Shown here piece by piece: positions 44,739 to 54,174 of a DNA stretch of 64,000 nucleotides (position 1 is the first letter of the stretch; each line of letters starts with the position of its first letter). This stretch comes from UBA6136 sp041178325 (GTDB taxonomy: Bacteria; Pseudomonadota; Gammaproteobacteria; Methylococcales; Methylococcaceae). A program made the translations under genes and the position numbers. The notes beneath the pieces are model-generated. The model made no database searches and was not told the origin of the DNA. It was given only the letters and a program-made list of their open reading frames with translations. The stretch spans positions 33,409 to 97,408 of the forward strand of contig JBEGVN010000014.1 of assembly GCA_041178325.1 (NCBI GenBank), read 5' to 3'.

Positions 44739-44762
44739 TCCAAAAGTTGATCAACTTTTGGA
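44739..44762. repeat. perfect 24-bp palindrome over the ATPase stop codon
   Basis: TCCAAAAGTTGA (44739-44750) is followed directly by its exact reverse complement. As RNA it gives a 10-bp stem with a GATC loop. The TGA of the P-type ATPase lies at its centre, and both strands read Ser-Lys-Ser-stop through it. There is no long T run after it. It could be a weak terminator or a protein-binding operator. Confidence 0.7.
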
Positions 44763-47432
44763 TGTTCCCTGCTTGTGTCTCCGCCTTTTTTTAAGTTTTC
44801 GGTGCCTTTCTTTAGGGTTGATGCTGAATGCGAGCGATTGGCTTTCTGGCCTGCGATTGCGATATCGCCCAACTACTTTGTATATCTCGAACCACAGAAC
44901 AGAGGTCGGCGCCCCCGCTATTGCCCAAAGAAAGGCTTCTTGGCTTGGGAGTTGAAAATGAAACAGATCCCGCGCTACGGGAAAATAGAGCGCGCTCCCC
45001 AATGTGATCAAGGTCCCCGCCATGACCCACCACAGCGCTGCGTTTTTGACACGCAGTGTGTGAAAAACAGTATCAGTCCAGGAGCGGTTGACCAAAAGCA
45101 GCGCGATATTTCCGAGGACAAGACTGGAAAAGGTTAATCCTCTGATTGCGTCTTCGGGCATTTCGCTCATGACACCATAGCCATAAAGGGTTGCCGTTAC
45201 CATGAAGGCAACCAAGCCTTGCAAAAGTGCAATACCCAAAAGATCCGAGCCAAACAGGCGCGTCCCAGGGGCTCGTGGGGGGCGCTGCATGATTCCCCTT
45301 TCATCAGGCTCCACCTCAAATACAACAGAACAGGCCGGATCGATGATGAGTTCGAGAAAAACGATATGAACCGGCATGAGCACGTTGGGCCACACCCTTT
45401 GAGTCATTGATTCAAGGATCAAGGGGAGAAGACTGATCCCAGCGATCGGCAGGTGGACGGCAATGATGTAGGCCATGGCCTTTCGCAGATTGTCGAATAT
45501 GCGACGACCCATGCGGATTCCCTCGACAATCGCGTCAAAGGCATCGTCGAGCAGGACAAGGTCAGATGCTTCACGGGCAACGTCAGTGCCTCGCTGACCC
45601 ATGGCAATGCCGATATCGGCAGCCTTGAGGGCAGGGGCGTCATTCACCCCATCTCCGGTCATGGCGACAATATTGCCCCGGGCTTTCAATCCCTGAATGA
45701 TTCGGAGTTTTTGTTCGGGTACAACGCGCGCGAAAATATTGATTGAAGGTAAGTGGGCGTCGAGGGACCTTTCCGACATGTGATCCAACGCCGTGCCGGT
45801 GATCGTTTGTACTCCGTCGAGTCCAATCTTTCGACCGATGTGCGCTGCAGTTACCGGGTAATCTCCCGTGATCATGACGATTTTTACGCCCGCAGAACGA
45901 CACAATTGGATCGCATTTGGGACCTCAGGGCGGATTGGATCCATGAATCCGATTAACCCAACAAACTCGAAAGGGAATGCATGTTGAAGTTCTGGAACAC
46001 CCTTCGAGAGTGTTCGAGCAACACCCAAGACCCGAAGACCCCGTTCCGCCATTCGATTGACATCAGCCCGAATCGCACGCATACGTACTTGCGACAGATG
46101 GCAAAGATCCATGACGGCCTCGGGTGCACCCTTGGTCGCGACGACGTACTCCAATGATGCGGGTTCCGATGCCCATACACAGGACATCGCCAGAAGATTC
46201 CTGGTCAGGGGGTATTGTTTTTCAAGACGCCATGCATCATGGATGTGTTCCGCCACATGTTTTTGCCCCACGGCAAATAATTCACGCTCCATTGGGTCAA
46301 ATGGATCACGCTGACTTGCAAGGAGTGCCGTTTCGATCAGTAGATGCTGGGATTCAGGGATGCCTTTATCAAATTGTTCGCGCTCCAGAATCTGACCATT
46401 GCTGCAGAGACTTTGAAGCTGCATGCGGTTTTCGGTCAATGTTCCGGTTTTATCTGTGCAAATCACACTGGCGGAGCCCAGTGTTTCAATTACATGGTTA
46501 CGGCGGGTTAAAACCCGGACCTTTGAAAGCCGGTACGCCCCCATGGCAAGGAAGATGGTCAAAACCACCGGAAATTCTTCCGGCAATACGGCCATCGCCA
46601 AGGTCAAACCCGAGAGAATGCCACCCAGCCAATCCTGATGCATAAGCCCGTGACTTAACGCGACAGAAATACAAAGCGTTCCACCAAGAAGCGCTAAGCG
46701 ACCCACCCATAATCCGGTCTCTTGTTCAAGTGCGGTGCGCGTGGATTGAATGCTGCTGAGACTGACACCGATTTTCCCCAATTCAGTCGCCTTCCCGGTG
46801 GCGGTGACCCTTGCACTGCCATGGCCTGATACCACCAGGGTTCCTGAATAGAGATAGGGCTGGTCATCCCCCCCGGGTGTCTGCGGCATGGCACCCGGCT
46901 CCCAGTTTTCCTTTCTGACTGGGATTGATTCACCTGTCAGCAGGGACTCATCGACTGACATGTGTGCGCTATCAATCAACGTTGCATCTGCACAAATGCG
47001 ATCACCTTCAGCGATCAGTAAAAGGTCCCCTGGAACGATCTCACGGCTATCAATGGGGGTTTTGATTCCGTCGCGGATGACGATGGATTGCGGACTGGAA
47101 AGATCCCGAAGGGCTTCAAGTGCGCGCTCGGTTTTTACCTCCTGATACAGCGTGATCAGGATGACAACGTTGACAAATCCCAGCAGTACGAGAGCCTCCT
47201 CTGGCTCACCCAGGAGGAAATAGATGCTGCCGCACGAGAGAAGGAGCAGGAGCATCGGTTCCTTAAGGACATTTAGAAGTATTTTCCAGAATCCTCGCGT
47301 TTGAGATTCAGGTAATGCATTGCTTCCAATGACGCGAAGCCGTTGGCGGGCGTCCTGATGCGATAGCCCATCCAGTGATGAATCGAATGGCGCTGCTCTT
47401 AAAGTCGTGGCTAGACTTGATTTCTGCTTCAT
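44751..47432 (-). CDS. P2-type cation-transporting ATPase with PEEFP motif
   Basis: Inner-membrane P-type ATPase, 893 residues, of the Ca2+/Mn2+-like (P2A) group. It has an N-terminal cation-ATPase domain, helix pair M1-M2 at about 50-95, the actuator TGES at 166-169, helix M4 with PEEFP at 284-288, the phosphorylated Asp327 in DKTGT, GDGVNDAPALKAADIGIAMG in the hinge, and six C-terminal helices. The M4 motif is PEEFP rather than the PEGLP of Ca2+ pumps, which may change ion choice. There is no metal-binding N-domain and no CPx motif, so it is not a copper or zinc pump. It diverges from the AI-2E-type gene across only 17 bp. Confidence 0.88.
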   Translation of the reverse strand: MKQKSSLATTLRAAPFDSSLDGLSHQDARQRLRVIGSNALPESQTRGFWKILLNVLKEPMLLLLLSCGSIYFLLGEPEEALVLLGFVNVVILITLYQEVKTERALEALRDLSSPQSIVIRDGIKTPIDSREIVPGDLLLIAEGDRICADATLIDSAHMSVDESLLTGESIPVRKENWEPGAMPQTPGGDDQPYLYSGTLVVSGHGSARVTATGKATELGKIGVSLSSIQSTRTALEQETGLWVGRLALLGGTLCISVALSHGLMHQDWLGGILSGLTLAMAVLPEEFPVVLTIFLAMGAYRLSKVRVLTRRNHVIETLGSASVICTDKTGTLTENRMQLQSLCSNGQILEREQFDKGIPESQHLLIETALLASQRDPFDPMERELFAVGQKHVAEHIHDAWRLEKQYPLTRNLLAMSCVWASEPASLEYVVATKGAPEAVMDLCHLSQVRMRAIRADVNRMAERGLRVLGVARTLSKGVPELQHAFPFEFVGLIGFMDPIRPEVPNAIQLCRSAGVKIVMITGDYPVTAAHIGRKIGLDGVQTITGTALDHMSERSLDAHLPSINIFARVVPEQKLRIIQGLKARGNIVAMTGDGVNDAPALKAADIGIAMGQRGTDVAREASDLVLLDDAFDAIVEGIRMGRRIFDNLRKAMAYIIAVHLPIAGISLLPLILESMTQRVWPNVLMPVHIVFLELIIDPACSVVFEVEPDERGIMQRPPRAPGTRLFGSDLLGIALLQGLVAFMVTATLYGYGVMSEMPEDAIRGLTFSSLVLGNIALLLVNRSWTDTVFHTLRVKNAALWWVMAGTLITLGSALYFPVARDLFHFQLPSQEAFLWAIAGAPTSVLWFEIYKVVGRYRNRRPESQSLAFSINPKERHRKLKKRRRHKQGTSKS

Positions 47433-47449
47433 CTCAGGAGATTAAAGTC

Positions 47450-48517
47450 ATGCAAGATGTCCGTTGTCTTAGCGCCATTGGCTTGGTGCGCATGGGGATG
47501 GGCGCTGTGCTGGCTGGACTTGGACTCCTCATCATCAAGCCCTTCATCGCGTCATTGGTTTGGGCGATCATCCTCTCGATTCTATGCATGCCGATCCGTG
47601 ATTGGCTCTTGGTACGAATACCCAATCAAAGAGATCTGTTGCCCTTGTTTATCATCGTTGTGGTTGGGGCTCTGATTCTTGGGCCGATGGGCTGGTTATT
47701 TATGCGGTTACAGGCGGAAGCGGCTCTGGCCTATCAGTTCATCGCTTCAGGAATCCCTGTCCAGGCGCTTGAGCTGTTGGATCGACTGGCCGAACTTCCC
47801 ATTCTGGGCCGGGTATTCAAGGACTTGATCCATACGATTCCCACGGAAGCGCATGATCTAATAAATACATTCAAGGAATTTATCCCCGTTTTGGGTCGCG
47901 GTTTTGGGCACCTGTTTACCGGCTTATCGGATCAACTCTTTCAGTTCTTGATGACCGGGCTTGCCCTTTATTTCTTTCTCCGGGATGGACCTCACCTTGT
48001 GAAGGTGTTGCGGGAAGGCATGACACCTCTGGTAGGGAACGACCTTGATGTCTTTTTCAATATCATCGCATCAACGGTCAATGCCGTTAGCCTTGGCATT
48101 ATGGGAAGTGCGATGATCCAGGGTCTGGTTGCCACGCTAGGCTACTCTCTCTTTGGTCTTGAGACCCCGTTGCTCCTTGGTCTACTCTCCGCTATTTCTT
48201 CGCTTCTTCCCCTGGTTGGGGCCTTCGTAATCTGGGGACCTTTGGCTTTTTTCCTGATACTTCAAAATCAGACCGGTACCGCGTTGGGATTGAGCTTATG
48301 GGGGCTTCTTGTCGTCCATCCAACGGACAACATACTTCGGCCCTTGGTAATAGGCTCTATGCTCCAGATACCCATCCTTGTGATTGTCATCGGTGTGATT
48401 GGAGGGTTCCTCTCCTTAGGGCTTATGGGCGTGTTCGTCGGACCCTGTATCCTCACTATTCTCCTTCATCTATGGTTCGGCTGGATTCACCACAATGATC
48501 CTCAAGGATTGCACTGA
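47450..48517 (+). CDS. AI-2E-family transporter (YdiK/PerM type)
   Basis: A 355-residue inner-membrane protein with seven to eight helices and the long periplasmic or amphipathic stretch between helices 3 and 4 (about 85-165) typical of the AI-2E exporter/PerM family. Segments LALYFFLRDGPHLVKVLREG, IMGSAMIQGLVATLGYSLFG and PLVGAFVIWGPLA are characteristic. Members export varied small molecules or sodium; the AI-2 role is documented only for TqsA. ATG 47450 has CAGGAG 9 nt upstream; the frame is open 25 codons further but would overlap the divergent ATPase gene. Confidence 0.85.
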   Translation: MQDVRCLSAIGLVRMGMGAVLAGLGLLIIKPFIASLVWAIILSILCMPIRDWLLVRIPNQRDLLPLFIIVVVGALILGPMGWLFMRLQAEAALAYQFIASGIPVQALELLDRLAELPILGRVFKDLIHTIPTEAHDLINTFKEFIPVLGRGFGHLFTGLSDQLFQFLMTGLALYFFLRDGPHLVKVLREGMTPLVGNDLDVFFNIIASTVNAVSLGIMGSAMIQGLVATLGYSLFGLETPLLLGLLSAISSLLPLVGAFVIWGPLAFFLILQNQTGTALGLSLWGLLVVHPTDNILRPLVIGSMLQIPILVIVIGVIGGFLSLGLMGVFVGPCILTILLHLWFGWIHHNDPQGLH

Positions 48518-48627
48518 CCTTTATTCCAGCAGATAAGAGTTTAGAGAAAGCAAAAAGGATTGGCTCAGTTATTGACAGGGGTCATTGCAACCCTTCAACT
48601 AGACTCATTTCCCCTTGGGTTCCGCGG

Positions 48628-51600
48628 ATGCGCGCTGAAACGAATCTTATGGTCTTTCTTAGGATGTGGATTGCAGCGGTCTACCGAAAGACAGCTATTC
48701 GCTTTCTTGTAGGGCTGATCTTGGTCTATGGCATCGCCACCGCATTGCTGGTGCCTCTGGCTTGCCGTCAGATGCTACCGACACTTATCACGCAAACCGG
48801 CATCGGATTAACGATCCAGAGCATTCATTGGCATCCCTATAAGCTTAGGCTTCGGCTTGATCAGGTGTCAGTTGGTACAAAGCCTGAATCTGAAATTCTC
48901 AAAGCTCAGCGATTGGACCTTGATATTGGACTGATGCGATCCCTCTATCACCGTGCATTGGCGTTTGACGCCATCATGCTGGTCAACCCCTTCCTAGACA
49001 TTCATTCAACGACACAGGGAAAAACCAACCTGGATGTCCTCCTTGAGAATATCAAGTCGAAAACTGCCGATGCGCCGGAATCGCGACCGGAGGAAACTTT
49101 GCGGCTGGCAGTCTCTTCACTTGGCGTAATGGGTGGGCAGTTGAAATATGCCCCTTATCAGGACCGGACACCACTGAGCATTCAGGATCTGGGCCTGAGT
49201 GTCAGGGATGTTGTTTCATGGCAGGAGAATAAAGCGGAATTTTTACTCAACATCCAAATGGATGATCAGGCGCATTTGCGCGCTGAGGGAACCTTTATTC
49301 CAGATGGTTCTGACAGCCGCATCCTTTTTGAGTCACGTGCGATCAGTCTTGCGCAACTGGAGGCACAGATCCCGCCCCTATGGGATCTCCCGGATGTTCA
49401 GGGCGAGTTGGATTTGTCAGGACACCTGACTATCCGCTCGGACTCAACAAGCCATATCCATCTTGAGCATTTACGCACGGAACTTCGCGACCTCAAGGTT
49501 TCGCGCCCTCAGTTTGATCTTCCGGTTATTACCTTGGGGAAATTCGCCGTCGATGAGGGGAACTTGGATCTCGCTGGTCATCACATTGAACTTGAAGCCC
49601 TTGAAATCGAAGATCTCGGCCTGAACCGATTGAAGACTGCCGAAGGTAAACCCGGTTGGCAGACACTGGCGCCTAAATCCTCACAAGGTGAGGAGCCTCA
49701 AGGCGCTGAGCTAAATTCGAACACACCCGAGGTGCCTTGGCGGGTAGATATACACCATATTCAGCTGGATAATCTCAAGCTTCTGCCCCAGCCACAGAAT
49801 GAGACAATCAACGCCCCCGATTTTCGGATTGGAAATTCAGTAGGCGAAGGTCTCTCTTTCGATACGGCGAAAAAGCAATTTGCCGCCGAAAAAATTAGTC
49901 TCAAGGATTCAAGACTCCTTTTCGGCTTTGATAAGGCGGGCATTCTTCCCCTGACGGACATCACAGCGCAAACAGCGCCTTCGGAACCGCAAGACGGGAA
50001 GGAGGAAGTCCAATCACCATGGGCTTTTCGTATTGATCAGACCGAGATCACCGATCTTTCACTGGGCGTCATGCGTTTTGAAGCAATCGACCCCATGGCT
50101 CTTGCGTTGAACGCGATTCATTTGGATCTGGGTGCAATCGATACGGAAGGGAATACGGATACGCCACTTTCTCTGTCGGCGGATTCATCATCGGGCGGAA
50201 AGCTAGCGGTCAAAGGTCTCTTAAACGTCCGCGATCTATCCCTGAATGTCTCTGTGAAGCTCGATCAGTTAGGCCTCAACCCACTGAAATCTTTACTTTC
50301 AGAGTCACTCCGATTTGACACGGTAGAGGGTCAACTCTCCAGCCAGCTGAAATTCAAAGGTCGATTTGCTTCCGGTGAGCCGGAAGCAGAATATGAAGGA
50401 CAAATGCAGGTTGAAGGGCTTCGACTGACCCAGTCCCCTGGTGATCGCAAGCTTTTGGCCTGGCGATCACTCGCTATTGACGGGGTAACTGGTAAGCTCC
50501 ATCCGCTCCGATTGTCCGTCAACGAGATTCGGATCACCGATCCCGATGGCGTGATTGCCATTCGCGAGGATAAATCGTCCAACGTTTCAGATCTCAGGGG
50601 CCCTGAGAAGGACGGCTTAACCAATAAACCGGTTTCAAATGCCAAGATCGAAGACCCTGATATACAGGTTCGAAGAATCCGAATTGAAGGCGGGAAACTT
50701 GACTACAGCGATCAAAGTCTCGTTCTTCCTTTCACGACGCAAATCGTGGATCTCAAGGGAGCGATCACCGGCTGGACACTGGAGCCAACGGGCAAGTCCT
50801 TATTGGAACTCAATGGCCGAATTGCACCCTATGGCGAGGCGGCGATCCATGGTCAGCTTCGGCCACGCGATCCCAAATCCTCCATGGACATCGACCTTCA
50901 TTTTGAGAATGTGGTGCTTTCAGCGCTCACACCCTACAGTGCAACCTTTGCAGGGCGAAGAATTCAAGAAGGTAAACTGGATCTCAATGCGCATTATCAG
51001 TTGGAAGATCAGCAGTTAAAGAGCGATAACCGCATCTACCTCAAACAGCTTCGCCTTGGCGACAAGGTTGAGAGTCCAAAGGCCCTATCGCTGCCTCTCG
51101 ATCTGGCGGTTGCCCTGCTTTCCGATGTCGACGGAAATATTGACCTTTCACTTCCGATTGAAGGAAGAACAGATGCCCCTGATTTTGATTACGGTACGGT
51201 CGTATTAAATGCCTTCGGCAATCTCATCAAAAGAGCTGTACTGTCACCTTTTACCGCCCTGTCGAGTGCTCTGGGTCTTCAGGGGGGGGATGAACTGAAT
51301 GCGATTGCATTTGATATGGGCAGTGACGTCCTCACACCGCCCGAGAAGGAGAAAATAGGGCGGCTAGCTGAAGCGCTACAGTTCAAGCCCCAACTTCAAT
51401 TAACCCTTAACGGGGTGTTTGAAACCCAGGCAGATCTTTTGGTACTTCGTCATTCTTGGCTTCGTAAAGAGGTGGCATCTCGGTTGGGTGAGGCGATAAA
51501 GCAGGGTGAAGATCCGGATCCTGTTAACCCCACAGAATCCTCAACACAGCGAATTCTTGAAACGATGGCCAAGGAGTCTGATCTTTTAGGCCCCACACTG

Positions 51601-51906
51601 ACGCGTTATATGGCCGATACAGGTCATTCACCGGATCGTGTGGGACTGGTCGGTCCCCTTTTCGGCAAGGGCAGTAAAACCCCTGATTTCTACGAATTTC
51701 TGATAGAAGCGCTGATTGACCATGCTCCACTGGATCAATCAGACCTTAAACAATTGGCAGAAAGAAGGATGAAGACGGTTAAAGAATCCCTCATGGCAGC
51801 AAGAAAATCCCTGGATCCAAAGCGCATCAGGATGGGTGAGATACAGGAACAGGCTTCTGAGGATGGACACCATCTCAAAATGCCTCTGAGCTTGCAGCTT
51901 GAATAA
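48628..51906 (+). CDS. DUF748 (AsmA-like) envelope protein, second paralogue
   Basis: A 1092-residue protein with an N-terminal membrane helix (about 22-40) and a periplasmic beta-strand-rich body, as in the larger paralogue at 18124-21720. The DUF748 hallmarks near the C-terminus are clearer here: DLHFENVVLSALTPYSATFAGR, EGKLDLNAHYQLEDQQL, RLGDKVESPKALSLPLDLAVALL and IDLSLPIEGRTDAPDFDYG, then FDMGSDVLTPPEKEKIGRLAEAL, which resembles the start of an OmpA-like block. A second ATG at 48649 is possible. It stands alone; its role in the envelope is inferred from AsmA-like proteins. Confidence 0.85.
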   Translation: MRAETNLMVFLRMWIAAVYRKTAIRFLVGLILVYGIATALLVPLACRQMLPTLITQTGIGLTIQSIHWHPYKLRLRLDQVSVGTKPESEILKAQRLDLDIGLMRSLYHRALAFDAIMLVNPFLDIHSTTQGKTNLDVLLENIKSKTADAPESRPEETLRLAVSSLGVMGGQLKYAPYQDRTPLSIQDLGLSVRDVVSWQENKAEFLLNIQMDDQAHLRAEGTFIPDGSDSRILFESRAISLAQLEAQIPPLWDLPDVQGELDLSGHLTIRSDSTSHIHLEHLRTELRDLKVSRPQFDLPVITLGKFAVDEGNLDLAGHHIELEALEIEDLGLNRLKTAEGKPGWQTLAPKSSQGEEPQGAELNSNTPEVPWRVDIHHIQLDNLKLLPQPQNETINAPDFRIGNSVGEGLSFDTAKKQFAAEKISLKDSRLLFGFDKAGILPLTDITAQTAPSEPQDGKEEVQSPWAFRIDQTEITDLSLGVMRFEAIDPMALALNAIHLDLGAIDTEGNTDTPLSLSADSSSGGKLAVKGLLNVRDLSLNVSVKLDQLGLNPLKSLLSESLRFDTVEGQLSSQLKFKGRFASGEPEAEYEGQMQVEGLRLTQSPGDRKLLAWRSLAIDGVTGKLHPLRLSVNEIRITDPDGVIAIREDKSSNVSDLRGPEKDGLTNKPVSNAKIEDPDIQVRRIRIEGGKLDYSDQSLVLPFTTQIVDLKGAITGWTLEPTGKSLLELNGRIAPYGEAAIHGQLRPRDPKSSMDIDLHFENVVLSALTPYSATFAGRRIQEGKLDLNAHYQLEDQQLKSDNRIYLKQLRLGDKVESPKALSLPLDLAVALLSDVDGNIDLSLPIEGRTDAPDFDYGTVVLNAFGNLIKRAVLSPFTALSSALGLQGGDELNAIAFDMGSDVLTPPEKEKIGRLAEALQFKPQLQLTLNGVFETQADLLVLRHSWLRKEVASRLGEAIKQGEDPDPVNPTESSTQRILETMAKESDLLGPTLTRYMADTGHSPDRVGLVGPLFGKGSKTPDFYEFLIEALIDHAPLDQSDLKQLAERRMKTVKESLMAARKSLDPKRIRMGEIQEQASEDGHHLKMPLSLQLE

Positions 51907-52060
51907 ATATCCCTGCACCACTACTCGCGGGAACACGTATCGATAAAAACGGTCTAACCCGTTAAAATGCGCCACACGAACCCTATCTTTCACTGCGAAA
52001 TGTGGCTGCGGGTATTTATGTATTGGAGCCTTGAGACTTTTACATGTACGGGGGGCAATT

Positions 52061-52216
52061 ATGAAACAGGGCGAACTGGTCAAGCAGATGTATCAAGCCT
52101 GCCTTAATCGCGATGTTGAGGGGCAACGCAAGCTGTTCCAGCGCGAGATCACCAAGATCATCAAGCGGCGTGAAGCAGGTAAGCGTTTCAACACCAAGTG
52201 GACCGTTGCCGACTGA
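52061..52216 (+). CDS. 51-residue basic protein
   Basis: A short gene with a G-run (GGGGGG) about 6 nt before its ATG. The product (MKQGELVKQMYQACL..., ending FNTKWTVAD) is highly charged and helical, with a basic stretch REITKIIKRREAGKRF. No signal peptide, so it is cytosolic and could bind nucleic acid. It lies 47 bp before the outer-membrane protein gene in the same direction. I do not recognise a named family, but the even codon use and good start signal make it likely to be real. Confidence 0.65.
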   Translation: MKQGELVKQMYQACLNRDVEGQRKLFQREITKIIKRREAGKRFNTKWTVAD

Positions 52217-52263
52217 TTGGACGAAACAAATTCTAAGCAGGGTAACAACTTCGGGGTACCGGG

Positions 52264-53154
52264 GTGAGGCTGGGCGTTTTCTCTGTGGCTCTGGGTATCC
52301 TGATGTTTTCCTGGTGTTGTCAGGCGGTTCAGCAGGACGACTCGATAGCGGACCAAGCCGCCGACTCGGAGCTCGCTAGCTTTCCCAATAGCGCGAGTAC
52401 GCTGGCTCAAGGAAATTGGTCTCTTGAATGGTCAACCTTGAGCTACACGGATGCCTCAAAAGTCGCCTCTTCTATGGGATCGTCCGAAGTCCTTATTCGT
52501 TACGGCCTTCTCGATCCCCTTGAGTTTCGCATCTACACCCAAGGGCTTACCGCGCAATGGGGTTCCAACCCCAGCTTGGGATTTAGTCCTCTGACATTCG
52601 ACATCAAAGCTCGGCTACTTGAAACCATGGAAGAATATCCCTGGCTTCCGGCGGTTGCCTTTGAGACCGCCCTTCAGACCCAGCTTTTGGGCTCATCGGC
52701 TTTCAATGCAGGAACCGAACCCACGTTCACGCTCAATGTCGATCAACCTTTGGGCGATTATCTGTTCCAGTACAACGTTGGAACGATGCGGTATATGTCA
52801 GCCTGCAACCCCAACCAGATGGACTGGAATCTAACTTTTTCCTGGTCCATTGAGCGAGAGGTATTTAATGATCTGACGCTCTTTATCGATGGGTTTTATG
52901 GCGCCTCTGTTCTCCCGAAAGTCACCACAATGAACAAGGTCAGTCCTGTATCCTGTCTTGACTTAAGCTCGAAATCCGATGGGATCGGTAAAAATGGACG
53001 TCTGTTTGGTGAGAATATGGTAGGGGGTGGCTTGTTCTGGCATGCCACTTCAGACCTTGGGGTTTACCTGAATGTAGCAGGGGGCACCAACAGTGATTCA
53101 CCGGGCTACATGAGCTATGTTGGCTTTGTTCTATCGCCCTCGATCCTTCACTAA
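52264..53154 (+). CDS. outer-membrane transporter-like beta-barrel protein
   Basis: A 296-residue exported protein starting at GTG 52264 with a signal segment (LGILMFSWCCQAVQQ). The mature part alternates amphipathic strands ending in aromatic residues (LEFRIYTQGLTAQWG, FDIKARLLE, YLFQYNVGTMRYM, LTFSWSIERE, LTLFIDGFYGA, GVYLNVAGGTNSDSPGYMSYVGFVLS). This is the layout of the MetA-pathway-of-phenol-degradation / DUF3187-like outer-membrane family. The Cys-Cys near the signal end might be a lipidation site but does not fit the lipobox well. Substrate unknown. It converges on msrP. Confidence 0.68.
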   Translation: MRLGVFSVALGILMFSWCCQAVQQDDSIADQAADSELASFPNSASTLAQGNWSLEWSTLSYTDASKVASSMGSSEVLIRYGLLDPLEFRIYTQGLTAQWGSNPSLGFSPLTFDIKARLLETMEEYPWLPAVAFETALQTQLLGSSAFNAGTEPTFTLNVDQPLGDYLFQYNVGTMRYMSACNPNQMDWNLTFSWSIEREVFNDLTLFIDGFYGASVLPKVTTMNKVSPVSCLDLSSKSDGIGKNGRLFGENMVGGGLFWHATSDLGVYLNVAGGTNSDSPGYMSYVGFVLSPSILH

Positions 53155-53186
53155 AAAATGAGGGCAGGGCGATCAGTTTTTTTGAT

Positions 53187-54119
53187 CTAAAAATTTCGCG
53201 CGAGATCCATACCTTGATAGAGGCTTGCAACCTGATCCCCATAGCCATTGAAAGGCAGTGTCTGACGCTTGAGGAATTCTCCTAATCTCCGCTCTCTCGC
53301 CTGACTCCAGCGAGGATGATCTACTTCTGGATTCACGTTGGCATAAAAGCCATATTCGTTTGGTCCGGCCTTCATCCAGCTGGTGGTCGGCATGGTGTCG
53401 GTGAGTCGGATAGAAACGATCGACTTTGCGCTTTTGAAACCATATTTCCAGGGCACAATGATCCTGATCGGTGCGCCGTTCTGATTGGGCAGTACCTGAC
53501 CATAAAGCCCCACGGTTAAAAGAGTCAGGGGATTCATTGCTTCATCAATTCTCAGGCCTTCCCGATACGGCCAGTCAAGTACCGCTCGTTTAACGCCTGG
53601 CATTTGCTCAGGATCACTGAGGGTTACAAACTCAACAAACTTTGCATTGCCCGTGGGGTCGACGGCTTTCAGCAGTACGCTTAAGGGAAATCCCACCCAG
53701 GGTACAACCATGGACCAGGTTTCAACGCAGCGGAATCGGTAGATCCGCTCTTCAAGCGGCGCCATTTTAAGGATCTCTTCAATATCGAACGTTTTGGGTT
53801 TGTGAACTTCACCTTCCACGCGAACAGACCAGGGACGGGTTTTTAAACTTCCAGCCCGAAGGTGCGGCTCTTCCTTGTCAGTACTGAATTCGTAAAAGTT
53901 GTTATAGGTTGTGACTTTTTCGAGTGGCGTTGGCGTTTCGTCGAGTCGAAAGCTTGGGTTGGGAGTGGCTGTGAGCCCTTCTGCACGGGCGTTGATGGGA
54001 CTGAGACCCAGCCCGCCGAGTGCCATAACGCCGAGCGATTGCCGCATGAAATCCCGCCGACCATCAAAGTGAGCCTTGGGTGTGACTTCGTTTTCAGAGA
54101 TATCAGACTTGAATCGCAT
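53187..54119 (-). CDS. msrP: MsrP, periplasmic methionine-sulfoxide reductase, molybdenum subunit
   Basis: Repairs oxidised methionines of periplasmic proteins. The 310 residues carry a Tat signal with the twin arginines at 21-22 (GRRDFMRQSLG), so the folded, cofactor-loaded protein is exported. Cys131 in RFRCVETWSM is the molybdenum ligand of the molybdopterin cofactor. The sulfite-oxidase fold segments SVRVEGEVHKP, VPWVGFPL and IRIIVPWKYGFKS are present. It lies 55 bp after msrQ, in the reverse order to E. coli yedYZ. Start has GGGAG upstream. Electrons come from MsrQ. Confidence 0.95.
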   Translation of the reverse strand: MRFKSDISENEVTPKAHFDGRRDFMRQSLGVMALGGLGLSPINARAEGLTATPNPSFRLDETPTPLEKVTTYNNFYEFSTDKEEPHLRAGSLKTRPWSVRVEGEVHKPKTFDIEEILKMAPLEERIYRFRCVETWSMVVPWVGFPLSVLLKAVDPTGNAKFVEFVTLSDPEQMPGVKRAVLDWPYREGLRIDEAMNPLTLLTVGLYGQVLPNQNGAPIRIIVPWKYGFKSAKSIVSIRLTDTMPTTSWMKAGPNEYGFYANVNPEVDHPRWSQARERRLGEFLKRQTLPFNGYGDQVASLYQGMDLARNF

Positions 54120-54174
54120 GAGGCAGATCTCCCATTAATTTTTCTTTAGTGCAGGTGAGATTATGGTTTTCGGA

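Noticed and set aside
44490..44750. 86-codon plus-strand frame ending in the 24-bp palindrome
   Set aside because: TTG start, no ribosome site, and its end matches the ATPase tail only because the DNA is palindromic.
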